From Duganella guangzhouensis (GTDB lineage Bacteria > Pseudomonadota > Gammaproteobacteria > Burkholderiales > Burkholderiaceae_D), in the NCBI RefSeq assembly GCF_009674535.1, contig NZ_WKJK01000010.1, forward strand, positions 226,222 to 290,221: a DNA stretch of 64,000 bases, read 5' to 3'. Shown here piece by piece: positions 7,443 through 15,739 of this stretch. The position numbers and the translations under genes are program-made. Position 1 is the stretch's first letter. Every line of letters starts with the position of its first letter. The notes beneath the pieces were generated by a model that ran no database searches, was not told the origin of the DNA, and saw only the letters and a program-made list of their open reading frames with translations.

Positions 7443-9254
7443 GTGACACCAAAAATTATCAGCACGCTGCTGGCGGCTACCGCCATGACAGCCGCCAGCG
7501 CCACCGCGCTGGCCGCCCCCGCCGCCAAGCCCACCGTCGCCGAAGCCGAACGCTTCCTGGCCGACACCGAGGCTAAACTCAACAAACTGAATAACGAGCA
7601 GTCGCGCGCGGCGTGGGTCGGCTCCAACTTCATCACCGACGACACCGAGGCGATTTCATCCTACTTTGCCGAGCGTTACCTGACCGCCTCCGGCGAAGCC
7701 GCGATCGGCGCGCGCCGCTACAACGGTCTGAAACTGTCGCCGGCATCGGCGCGCAAGATCAACCTGCTGCAGCAAACCCTGGTGTTCGCCGATCCCAAGG
7801 AACGCGAACAATACGCCGCGCTGCAGGCCGCGCTGAACGGCGCCTACGGCAAAGCCAAATACTGCCCGACGCCGGACAGCTGCATGGCGCTGGGCGAAAT
7901 GGAAAAAGTGCTGGCCACCAGCCGCGACGAAGCCAAACTCAAAGAGATGTGGGTCGGCTGGCACGCCCAGGCGCAGGACTACAAACAGAAATACGTCGAC
8001 TACGTCGCGCTGTCCAACAAAGGCGCGCGCCAGATGGGCTTTGCCGACACCGGCGCGCTGTGGCGTTCGCAATACGACATGCCGCCGGAAGCGTTTGCCG
8101 CCGAAATGGAACGCCTGTGGCAGCAAGTCAAGCCACTGTATGACTCGCTGCTGACCTACACCCGCTACAAGCTGCGCGCCACCTACGGCCCGGACGTGGT
8201 GCCGCTGGACAGCCCGATTCCATCCCACCTGTTCGGCAATATGTGGAGCCAGAGCTGGAACAACCTGTACCCGCTGCTGAAACCCGCCACCGGCGCCAGC
8301 AGCTATGACCTGACCAAGGTACTGGAAGATCGCAAGACCGACGCCAAGCAGATGACCAAGTATGCCGAAGGCTTCTACACCTCGCTCGGCATGCAGAAAC
8401 TGCCGGCCACGTTCTGGGAACGCTCGCTGCTGACCAAGCCGCGCGACCGCGACGTGGTGTGCCACGCCTCGGCCTGGCCGATCGACGAAAAGGACGACGT
8501 CCGCATCAAGATGTGCATCACGCCGACGGCGGAAGACTTCACCGTGATCCACCATGAACTGGGCCACGTCTACTACTTCCTCGGCTACGGCGGCCAGCCC
8601 TACCTGTTCCGCAACGGCGCCAACGACGGCTTCCACGAAGCCATCGGCGACACCATCGCGCTGTCGATCACACCGGCCTACCTGAAGCAGATCGGCCTGA
8701 TGAACGAAGAACCCGACGTCACCGCCGACATCCCGCAACTGCTGCAGCGCGCGCTGAGCAAAGTCGCCATCCTGCCATTCGCCTACTCGGTCGACAAATG
8801 GCGTTGGGACGTCTACGCCGGCAAAACCAAACCGGCCGACTACGACAAGCGCTGGTGGCAGCTGCGCGAGCAATACATGGGCATGAAGCGTCCAGTAGCG
8901 GGCGACGACATCAAAGGCTTCGACGCCGGCGCCAAATACCACGTTGCCGCCGATGTCGCCTATTCGCGCTACTTCCTGGCCGACATGCTGCAATTCCAGT
9001 TCCACCGCGCGCTGTGCCGTGAAGCTGGCTATAGCGGCCCGCTGAACCGCTGCTCAATCTACGGCAACGCCAAAGCCGGCGCCAAGCTGCAGCAGATGCT
9101 CGCGCTGGGTACCAGCAAACCGTGGCCGGAAGCGCTGAAAGCCATCTCCGGCGAAGACAAAATCGACGGCAACGCCCTGCTCGAATACTTCGCCCCACTG
9201 AAAGTCTGGCTGGACCAGCAAAACACCGCCTTCGCCGCCGCCGAGAAGAAGTAA
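7443..9254 (+). CDS. M2 family (ACE-like) peptidyl-dipeptidase, exported
   Basis: The protein is about 603 residues from a GTG at 7443, six bases after AGGGAG. The ATG at 7437 touches the ribosome site, so it is less likely. A signal peptide (TPKIISTLLAATAMTAASATALAA) precedes the mature chain. The zinc site is HELGH with H371, E372 and H375, and the third ligand is E399 in HEAIGDT, 24 residues after the second His exactly as in M2 peptidases. The family removes C-terminal dipeptides from oligopeptides. Bacterial members act in the periplasm. It is monocistronic, with a strong hairpin in its leader and a long palindrome just after its stop. Its physiological substrate is unknown. Confidence 0.9.
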   Translation: MTPKIISTLLAATAMTAASATALAAPAAKPTVAEAERFLADTEAKLNKLNNEQSRAAWVGSNFITDDTEAISSYFAERYLTASGEAAIGARRYNGLKLSPASARKINLLQQTLVFADPKEREQYAALQAALNGAYGKAKYCPTPDSCMALGEMEKVLATSRDEAKLKEMWVGWHAQAQDYKQKYVDYVALSNKGARQMGFADTGALWRSQYDMPPEAFAAEMERLWQQVKPLYDSLLTYTRYKLRATYGPDVVPLDSPIPSHLFGNMWSQSWNNLYPLLKPATGASSYDLTKVLEDRKTDAKQMTKYAEGFYTSLGMQKLPATFWERSLLTKPRDRDVVCHASAWPIDEKDDVRIKMCITPTAEDFTVIHHELGHVYYFLGYGGQPYLFRNGANDGFHEAIGDTIALSITPAYLKQIGLMNEEPDVTADIPQLLQRALSKVAILPFAYSVDKWRWDVYAGKTKPADYDKRWWQLREQYMGMKRPVAGDDIKGFDAGAKYHVAADVAYSRYFLADMLQFQFHRALCREAGYSGPLNRCSIYGNAKAGAKLQQMLALGTSKPWPEALKAISGEDKIDGNALLEYFAPLKVWLDQQNTAFAAAEKK

Positions 9255-9262
9255 CCCCAAAC

Positions 9263-9351
9263 CCGGGGTCAATCCTCCCAATCCAACACGAGCTCTGCTG
9301 TAGGCGACGCCTACAGCAGAGCTCGTGTTGGATTGGGAGGATTGACCCCGG
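9263..9351. repeat. Perfect 89-bp palindrome with 44-bp arms
   Basis: Arms 9263-9306 and 9308-9351 are exact reverse complements over 44 bp and are separated by the single base A at 9307. The arms start with CCGGGGTCAATCC and meet at GTAGGCG/CGCCTAC. It lies 8 bp after the peptidase stop codon and about 75 bp before the next gene. Such a structure would form an extremely stable hairpin in RNA and a cruciform in DNA. It could act as a terminator or be a REP-like or palindromic mobile unit. No gene is associated with it here. Confidence 0.9.
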
Positions 9352-9425
9352 ATTTACCTCTTTAGAGTAGCGCATTCTGGCTGCGCGGCTTCTACAATCT
9401 GCTCACCTTTTCAAGGAGAACGCAG

Positions 9426-10388
9426 ATGAAGAAAACTTCGATTCTTTTGCTGGCGGCAGCGGCCTTCACTACGGCGCATGCGGCGCCGGCTACCTTCCAG
9501 ACTATCAAGCAAATCAACGCTGGCGCGCTGAATGTCGGTTATGTGGATGAAGGCCCGGCCAATGGCCCGGTGGTGATTCTGCTGCACGGCTGGCCCTACG
9601 ATATCTATAGCTACATCGATGTGGTGCCGATGCTGACCAAGGCCGGCTACCGCGTCATCGTGCCCTATCTGCGCGGCTATGGCACTACCCGCTTCCTTGA
9701 TCCGCACGCGCTGCGCAACGGTCAGCCGGCCGCGCTGGCGCGCGATATCGTGGATTTGATGGATGCGCTGAAGATCGACAAGGCTACGCTGGCCGGCTAC
9801 GACTGGGGCGCGCGCACCGCCGATATCGTGGCGGCGCTGTGGCCGCAGCGGGTGAATGGTCTGGTGTCGGTCAGCGGTTATCTGATCGGCAGTCAGCAGG
9901 CTGGCAAGCAGCCCTTGCCGCCGGCGGCCGAGCTGCAATGGTGGTATCAGTTCTATTTCGCCACCGAACGCGGACGCCTGGGCTACGAAAAGAACCATCA
10001 TGATTTCGCCAAGTTGATCTGGCAGACGGCGTCGCCGAAATGGCGCTTCGATGACGCCACCTACGACCGCAGCGCGGCGGCGCTGGATAATCCGGACCAC
10101 GTCGCCGTCACCATCTACAACTACCGCTGGCGCATGGGTTTGGAGCGCGGTGAAGCCAAGTACGACGCGCTGGAGGCCAAGCTGGCGACCGCGCCGCCGA
10201 TCAGCGTGCCCACCATCACCATGGAGGGCGACGCCAACGGCGCGCCACATCCGGAACCGGCCGCCTACGCCCAGCGCTTCACCGGCAAGTACAAGCACGA
10301 GACCATCAGCGGCGGCATCGGCCACAACCTGCCGCAGGAGGCGCCGCGCGCGTTTGCCGATGCGGTGATCGAGGTCGGCCGGCTATAG
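9426..10388 (+). CDS. Exported alpha/beta hydrolase, epoxide hydrolase/haloalkane dehalogenase-like
   Basis: The protein is 320 residues with a signal peptide (MKKTSILLLAAAAFTTAHAA). It has the oxyanion-type HGWP motif after LLHG and the nucleophile elbow GYDWGA, where the nucleophile is Asp (D126) instead of Ser. An Asp nucleophile in this context is typical of epoxide hydrolases and haloalkane dehalogenases. A late GHNLPQEAP segment holds the catalytic His. The ribosome site AAGGAGAAC precedes the start. It stands alone after the palindrome and converges with a small lipoprotein gene with a 1-bp gap. The substrate is not predictable from sequence. Confidence 0.8.
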   Translation: MKKTSILLLAAAAFTTAHAAPATFQTIKQINAGALNVGYVDEGPANGPVVILLHGWPYDIYSYIDVVPMLTKAGYRVIVPYLRGYGTTRFLDPHALRNGQPAALARDIVDLMDALKIDKATLAGYDWGARTADIVAALWPQRVNGLVSVSGYLIGSQQAGKQPLPPAAELQWWYQFYFATERGRLGYEKNHHDFAKLIWQTASPKWRFDDATYDRSAAALDNPDHVAVTIYNYRWRMGLERGEAKYDALEAKLATAPPISVPTITMEGDANGAPHPEPAAYAQRFTGKYKHETISGGIGHNLPQEAPRAFADAVIEVGRL

Positions 10389-10389
10389 C

Positions 10390-10860
10390 TTAGCAGTCGG
10401 CCGCTGCCACGCTGCCCTTCTGCATCTGGTCGCGGCAGCGCGCCGAGTCGCGCGCCATGGTGCGCTGGTTGTCTTCCTTCAGCCGCTGCGCTTCGCGCGC
10501 GCGTTCTTCCATGATCGGGCCGGCCGCAGCCAGATCCTTGTCCAGCCCCGGCACGCCGGCCGGACGATCGATGGTGGCGTTCAGGTCGGCGCGCACCGGC
10601 AGGTTGGTCCAGTAGGTGTTCTTGGCACCGCTGGTCCACACCGCCGTCACTTCCGGCGTGGCGATGGTGTTGACGCCGTCGGCAAATTCATAGGTGCGGC
10701 TGACCGGCGCCACGCCCAGCGACTTGCCGCCTTCATAGATGGTGGCGCCGGCCGGTTTGCTGTCGTAAGTCAGCATGGCGGTGCGCGGACCGGTGGTGGC
10801 GCAGCCGGCAAAGGCGGCGGCCATGGCGGTGATCAGGGCAAGACGTACGATTTTTTTCAT
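10390..10860 (-). CDS. Small lipoprotein with PEGA-like domain
   Basis: The protein is 156 residues. MKKIVRLALITAMAAAFAGC is a lipoprotein signal with the lipobox AFAGC. The next part (MLTYDSKPAGATIYEGGKSLGVAPV) resembles the PEGA surface-layer-like repeat. The C-terminal third is helical and charged, and the final residues include Cys. An AGGAG ribosome site lies just before the ATG. It follows the halogenase-like gene by 15 bp on the same strand, so it is likely co-transcribed with it. Function is unknown; cell-envelope binding is a guess. Confidence 0.65.
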   Translation of the reverse strand: MKKIVRLALITAMAAAFAGCATTGPRTAMLTYDSKPAGATIYEGGKSLGVAPVSRTYEFADGVNTIATPEVTAVWTSGAKNTYWTNLPVRADLNATIDRPAGVPGLDKDLAAAGPIMEERAREAQRLKEDNQRTMARDSARCRDQMQKGSVAAADC

Positions 10861-10875
10861 TGGATATCTCCTCTC

Positions 10876-12384
10876 TCAGCGTTTAGCCGCACAGGTGGCG
10901 GCGATAAATTCGGCGTGGGTCGGCATCGCGTTGGCGCAGTTGGCGACCACGGTTTCTACTTCGTCCAGGAAGCCTTTGATCTCTTCCTCGCTGGTCAGGT
11001 CCACCAGCGGATGGTAGGACTTGGGCCGCATGCGCTGGCCGTGCATCACCTGTATCCAGTTATTTTTGGTGAACAGCTCCATCCCTTCGCGGAACACGCG
11101 GCCGTTAGTCAGGAACAGATCGATCTTGTGCTGCAGGCGCGCCGGCACTTCCATCTGACGGCAGTAGTTCCAGAACCGGCTGTCAGTGCGCTCGGTGGCC
11201 TTGTAATGCAGGATCACGAAGTCGCGCGCCCAGATGTATTCATCGTCCATCAGGCGGTTGAATTCGCGGATGTCGGCCGCCTCGAAACCGGCCGACGGGA
11301 AGTGCGTGATCAGATGCGCGATCGCGGTCTGTATCAAATGGATGCTGGTCGATTCCAGCGGCTCGATGAAGCCGCACGACAGTCCGATCGACACGCAGTT
11401 CTTGTTCCACGCCTTGGTGCGCTTGCCGGTGCGGAAGCGCACCGTGCGCGGCTCGGCCAGCGCTTCGCCATCCAGATTGTTCATCAGGATGGCGGTCGCC
11501 TCGTCGGCGCTCATGAATTTGCTGGAGAAGACGTGACCATTGCCGATGCGGTGCTGCAGCGGAATGCGCCACTGCCAGCCGGCGCTGTGCGCGGTGGCGC
11601 GCGTGTATGGCGTCAATTCCGGCGCGCTGGCGCACGGCACGGCAATCGCGGTATCGCACGGCAGCCAGTGCGACCAGTCCTCGTACGGCGTGTGCAGCGC
11701 GCCGTCGATCAGCAGGCCACGGAAGCCGGAACAGTCGATGAACAAATCGCCTTCGATCTTGCGGCCATCGTCCAGTACCACGGCGCTGATGTGGCCATCG
11801 GCGTCGCGCAGCTGCACGTCGCTGATCTTGCCCTCGATGCGCTGCACGTCGCGCTGCTCGCTGTAGTTGCGCAGGAATTTGGCGTACAGGCTGGCGTCGA
11901 ACTGGTAGGCGTGCACGATGGTGTTGACCGGCGAATTCGGAATGTCGCTGCGCGCCCGCATGAACTTGTTGTGCATGCTGGCGACGTTGTTCAGCGCGTA
12001 GTGGTCCAGCGGCGGCGCCTTGCCGGCCAGGTACTGCTTCAGCCAGTACTGGTAGAAATCGATGCTCCACGCCTCCTGGCCGATGACGCCAAAGCCGTGG
12101 TAATAACGGTCCCCGATCTGGCCCCAGTTGACGAATTCGATGCCCAGCTTAAAGGTGCCCTGGGTCTGGCGCATGAACTCATCCTCGTCCAGGCCCAGCA
12201 GCCGGTTGAACAGGTTGATCATCGGGATGGTGGCCTCGCCGACGCCGATAGTGGCGATCTGGTCCGACTCCACCAGCTTGATGTTGTACTGGCCCTTCAA
12301 TGTTTTGGCCAGCGCGGCCGCCGTCATCCAGCCGGCGGTGCCGCCGCCCACGATGACGATGTTCTTGATTTTGTGTTGATCCAT
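10876..12384 (-). CDS. Flavin-dependent (tryptophan) halogenase family protein
   Basis: The protein is about 502 residues from the ATG at 12384, with GAGGGAG upstream. It has the FAD-binding GGGTAGW (residues 13-19), the GVGEATIP motif, the lysine K79 in TFKLGIEF aligned with the hypohalite-channel lysine of PrnA/RebH, the family motif WQWRIP, and the PLEST segment that holds the second catalytic Glu. Thus the residues needed for halogenation appear intact. It sits directly downstream of a TonB receptor, a pairing seen in carbohydrate-uptake loci of Caulobacter- and Alteromonas-type bacteria where the natural substrate is unclear. A terminator-like hairpin at 12411-12449 separates the two genes. 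Confidence 0.85.
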   Translation of the reverse strand: MDQHKIKNIVIVGGGTAGWMTAAALAKTLKGQYNIKLVESDQIATIGVGEATIPMINLFNRLLGLDEDEFMRQTQGTFKLGIEFVNWGQIGDRYYHGFGVIGQEAWSIDFYQYWLKQYLAGKAPPLDHYALNNVASMHNKFMRARSDIPNSPVNTIVHAYQFDASLYAKFLRNYSEQRDVQRIEGKISDVQLRDADGHISAVVLDDGRKIEGDLFIDCSGFRGLLIDGALHTPYEDWSHWLPCDTAIAVPCASAPELTPYTRATAHSAGWQWRIPLQHRIGNGHVFSSKFMSADEATAILMNNLDGEALAEPRTVRFRTGKRTKAWNKNCVSIGLSCGFIEPLESTSIHLIQTAIAHLITHFPSAGFEAADIREFNRLMDDEYIWARDFVILHYKATERTDSRFWNYCRQMEVPARLQHKIDLFLTNGRVFREGMELFTKNNWIQVMHGQRMRPKSYHPLVDLTSEEEIKGFLDEVETVVANCANAMPTHAEFIAATCAAKR

Positions 12385-12410
12385 CGGTCTCCCTCTCTGC
12401 TGCAAAGAAA

Positions 12411-12449
12411 AAAGGCCCCTTGCCGAAGCGAGTCGGTCAAGGAGCCTTT
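12411..12449 (-). terminator. Intrinsic terminator between TonB receptor and halogenase gene
   Basis: AAAGGC (12411-12416) pairs with GCCTTT (12444-12449), with inner pairs CCTTG/CAAGG and CCGA/TCGG and two mismatched positions. On the minus strand the stem is followed by a T-run (TTTTTTCTTT). Some transcripts from the receptor promoter may stop here and others read into the halogenase gene. Confidence 0.7.
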
Positions 12450-12469
12450 GGTCGCCTCAGGCGATTATC

Positions 12470-15286
12470 TTACATCTTGTAGTTGACGCTGAAGAACAGC
12501 GTGCGGCCGGTCTGGGTACGGGTTTTGACCGAACCGTCGGCGTTGCGTTCCACATAGTATGGGCTGTTCAGGTTGTTACCTTCAACGCGCAGGCCCAGGC
12601 CTTTCAGCGGACCGCTCTGGATCTCGTAACCGATCTGCGCCGACAGCCATTTCTGCGAATCGATGTACACCAGCGATGGGAAGCCGCCGACGGTATCGTT
12701 GGCTACGCTACCGACGTAACGCGAACGGTAGTTGTTGGCCACGAAGGCGCTGAAGCCCCATTTCTCGAAGTACAGTTGCAGCTTGGCGTTGGTTTTCGAC
12801 AGGCCCGGCAGCGGGATGTTGCCGGCGTCCGCCACCTGGTCCGGATTCTTGCCGATGGTGTTAGGCAGTTTCACCGAGCTGAAGGTCGACGAGTAGCTGC
12901 CGCTGGCGCCAAAGCCGTTCAGAATCGGGTGGATCAACTCGAATGGTGCGGAAGCGGTCAGCTCCGCGCCTTTCAGGTTGCCGCCGCTACCGTTGACGGT
13001 GGTGGTGTAGATACCGCGATTGCCGCCCGCCAGGCTAGGCAGGCCGAAGGCCGCCAGGTAAGGCGTGAAGTCGTAGTTGGTATCGGTCTTCGACACGATG
13101 TAGCTGTTCAGCTTTTTGTAAAACACGGCGGCGCTGATGTAACCCTTCTTGGCGAAGTATTTTTCCAGCGACAAGTCCAGCGCATCGGCGCGGAACGGTT
13201 TCAGGTGCGGGTTGCCGGACGAACCTTCGTAGCGTGCTGGCGGTACCACGCCATTGACGGCGGTTGGCGTGTCGTTCTTGGCGAAGCTGAACGAGTTGCG
13301 CAGGTCGGTCATGTTGGCGCGCGCCACCTGCTTCGAGGCCGCGAAGCGGGCCAGGTAGCTATTGCCCAGGTCCACATTCAGATTCAGCGACGGCAGGAAG
13401 TCGTTGTAGCTCTCGCCATCAACCTGCTGGCCCGGTGCCGGGTTGTCCAGGGTCGGGGTCGAGCCGACGTTGGCGCGGAAACCGGCCGATTCCTGCTTGG
13501 TGTGCACAGCCTGGAAGCCGACGTTACCGCTGACCGGGAATTCGCCCACACGGGTATCGATGTCCAGCTTGGCGTAAGCGGTGGTCAGTTTTTCCTGCAC
13601 GCCGTAGGACTTCGACAGAATGTCGTTGTTGTACTTACGGGTCAGCACGGTGCCTGGGATCAGGTCCACGCCCGGATCGAACACCAGCATGCTGAGGCCG
13701 GTGCCGCCAACGTTGTTGGCCACGGTCGAGCTGCTTGGGAAGGCCACGCGGTCGTAACCGTCGCCGGTTGCCGACTGGATCACGCCTTCATCGGCCACGC
13801 GTTTTTTCGAGCGGTTGGTGAAGTTGGCGCCGAATTTCAGATTGCTGAAGTAGCCGTTTTCCGGCAGTTCGTACTTGGCTTCGGCGCGCAGCGCGTTCAC
13901 CTGGTCGGTGACGGTCGGGCCTTTGTAGTAACCGGCCTGCGACACCGAACCGCACGCCGAGTTGTTGGAGATGCCGGACCAGCCGCACTGGTTACGCACC
14001 GCCATGGTCGACGGATCGGTCAGGCTGTTACCGTAGGACATTTGCGGAATGGCGTTGTTCAGACCGGTCAGGGTCAGGTTGGCGTTGGCCGCAGTGCCGC
14101 CGTAGTACTCGACGTCACGCTCGACGCGCTCGGCCGAGTTGTGGCTCAGGTCGACCATGGCGCTCCAGCCATTGCCGATCTTCAGGTTGTTTTTCCAGCC
14201 GATCGACTTGATGGTGTCCTTGTCCAGGATGCCTTCGTTGCGGTCGATCAGGCCGACATTGTTCATGGTGGCCGAGCTCACCACGCCGTTCGACACGGTG
14301 GCGTTGGTGAAGGTGCCGGTGCCTGGAATCTGTACCTGGTTCAGCTTGATGTAGTCGTCGATCTTCGACCAGAACATGTCGATCTGGCTGTTGAAGTCGC
14401 GGTTAGGCTTGTAGGCGATGATCGCTGCCACGCCCTTGCGGTCGTCGCGGGTGTTGCGGGTGATGGCGTTGTAGCCGGAGCCGCCTGGCACCTTGGCGGT
14501 GACGGTGTCGCCGCTGGTGGTGGTCACTGGACCGGTGTAGTCACCCCAGGTGCTGAATTCATATTGCGACGAATCGTTGGTCTGACGCACGAAACCGATC
14601 GCCACACCGACGGTGCGGTTCAGGAACTGGTCGATATAGGTGGCGCTTTCGCGGTGACCTTTACCCTGCACGTCCAAGCCCAGGCCGTTCTTGTTGCGCT
14701 GAACTTTGAACTGGATGGTGCGGCCGCCGAAGGCCAGCGGGTCGATCAGCTGCTGATCGATGGTACCGGCCAGGCCGGCACCCATGACGGTGGCGTCGGT
14801 GGTTTTGTAAACGGTGGCGCCGGCGATCAGTTCAGCCGGATACGCGCTGAGGTCGACCGAGCGGCTGTCGCCGGTGCTGGTCTGTTCGCGGCCATTCAGC
14901 AGGTAGCCGGCGAAGTCCGGGCCCAGGCCACGGATGCTGACGGTGGAGGCGTTGCCGTCCTTGGTACGCTGGGTGGTCAGACCCGGCAGGCGTGCCAGCG
15001 ATTCCGCGATGGTGGTGTCCGGCAGCTTGCCGATATCTTCGGCCGAGATGGCTTCAACGATGGAGCTGGCGTCTTTCTTGACCGAGATCGCGTCTTCAAT
15101 ACCACGGCGGATACCCGACACCGTCACGCTTTGTACCGAGTCGGTCGCGGCTGGCGCGCTCTGTGCGAACACAGGCTGGACCATGGTCGACAGCAACACG
15201 GCGCAGCCGGCTGCCACCGGGCTTAATTTAAACACAACACTGGCTGGAGCCGAGCCGGCGCCGCGCTGGTTGACGGAATTTTTCAT
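12470..15286 (-). CDS. TonB-dependent outer-membrane receptor
   Basis: The protein is 938 residues. A long signal peptide ends near the VQPVFA site (about residue 41). The plug domain follows (VTVSGIRRGIEDAI... EDIGKLPDTTIAESLARLPG), with RIRG-type NASTVSIRGLGP. The rest is a 22-strand barrel ending in TLFFSVNYKM. It is typical of the large TonB receptors used for oligosaccharide uptake in proteobacteria. Divergent GH13 and six-hairpin glycosidases suggest maltodextrins as substrate. A TTGACA-N16-TACAAA promoter is visible at 15426-15399. The usual terminal Phe is replaced by Met, with aromatic residues just before it. The AGGGGA ribosome site supports the start. Confidence 0.9.
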   Translation of the reverse strand: MKNSVNQRGAGSAPASVVFKLSPVAAGCAVLLSTMVQPVFAQSAPAATDSVQSVTVSGIRRGIEDAISVKKDASSIVEAISAEDIGKLPDTTIAESLARLPGLTTQRTKDGNASTVSIRGLGPDFAGYLLNGREQTSTGDSRSVDLSAYPAELIAGATVYKTTDATVMGAGLAGTIDQQLIDPLAFGGRTIQFKVQRNKNGLGLDVQGKGHRESATYIDQFLNRTVGVAIGFVRQTNDSSQYEFSTWGDYTGPVTTTSGDTVTAKVPGGSGYNAITRNTRDDRKGVAAIIAYKPNRDFNSQIDMFWSKIDDYIKLNQVQIPGTGTFTNATVSNGVVSSATMNNVGLIDRNEGILDKDTIKSIGWKNNLKIGNGWSAMVDLSHNSAERVERDVEYYGGTAANANLTLTGLNNAIPQMSYGNSLTDPSTMAVRNQCGWSGISNNSACGSVSQAGYYKGPTVTDQVNALRAEAKYELPENGYFSNLKFGANFTNRSKKRVADEGVIQSATGDGYDRVAFPSSSTVANNVGGTGLSMLVFDPGVDLIPGTVLTRKYNNDILSKSYGVQEKLTTAYAKLDIDTRVGEFPVSGNVGFQAVHTKQESAGFRANVGSTPTLDNPAPGQQVDGESYNDFLPSLNLNVDLGNSYLARFAASKQVARANMTDLRNSFSFAKNDTPTAVNGVVPPARYEGSSGNPHLKPFRADALDLSLEKYFAKKGYISAAVFYKKLNSYIVSKTDTNYDFTPYLAAFGLPSLAGGNRGIYTTTVNGSGGNLKGAELTASAPFELIHPILNGFGASGSYSSTFSSVKLPNTIGKNPDQVADAGNIPLPGLSKTNAKLQLYFEKWGFSAFVANNYRSRYVGSVANDTVGGFPSLVYIDSQKWLSAQIGYEIQSGPLKGLGLRVEGNNLNSPYYVERNADGSVKTRTQTGRTLFFSVNYKM

Positions 15287-15739
15287 CAGTGTGTCCCCTC
15301 ATCATCTAAAAAATACCCGCCACTACCGCCGGCTTGCGCCATATCGACTACACGGGTCCAAGGTTTACGAACGTTCTGAAGGACGTTCTGAGCGGAATTT
15401 TGTACTAAAACTAGATTTCATGTCAATCAAGCTTCCGTTCACCTACGGCGTTACAGGGGCGCAAAGCCTGAGATTCCCTATGAAAACGTTGTTCCCGTTG
15501 TATTTCGGCTACAAAGTTTTTATCGCCACGGTGTAGTGGAACTACATTTTGACTACCAAGCTGGCTATTTTTTGTAGCAATTCCTACCGAGCTCCGATTG
15601 CTTGGTAGCAATTTGCTAGGTTCCGGGATGCCGCTTTGTATTAAAACTAGAAATTAGCCTGATTTCCATAGTATCCTCGCTGGATAACCACCACAATGCA
15701 TCTGTAGTATGGCTACTACATGCGCTCCTGGGAGACTGT
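15287..15739. promoter_or_regulatory. 453-bp divergent control region of the TonB receptor and GH13 genes
   Basis: This gap has no gene but several symmetrical sites. They are TGTAGT-N3-ACTACA (15532-15546, perfect), GTAG-N6-CTAC (15574-15587), TAGCAATTTGCTA (15606-15618) and TGTAGT-N6-ACTACA (15703-15720, perfect, 19 bp before the GH13 start). A 17-bp direct repeat TTTGTAYTAAAACTAGA is at 15399-15415 and 15635-15651. A direct repeat ACGTTCTGA lies near 15371 and 15384. The pattern suggests multiple regulator binding sites. No regulator gene is in the window. Confidence 0.6.
15399..15426 (-). promoter_or_regulatory. Predicted sigma70 promoter for the TonB receptor
   Basis: On the minus strand TTGACA (15426-15421) is followed after 16 bp by TACAAA (15404-15399). 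The consensus -35 is perfect and the -10 is weak. Transcription would begin near 15392, leaving a leader of about 105 nt. The -10 overlaps one copy of the TTTGTAYTAAAACTAGA repeat, so a protein bound there would block it. Confidence 0.5.

Noticed and set aside
12776..15226. Plus-strand open frame of 816 codons opposite the TonB receptor
   Set aside because: Low-complexity Val/Ala/Gly/Arg composition typical of antisense frames; the receptor has signal peptide, plug and barrel.
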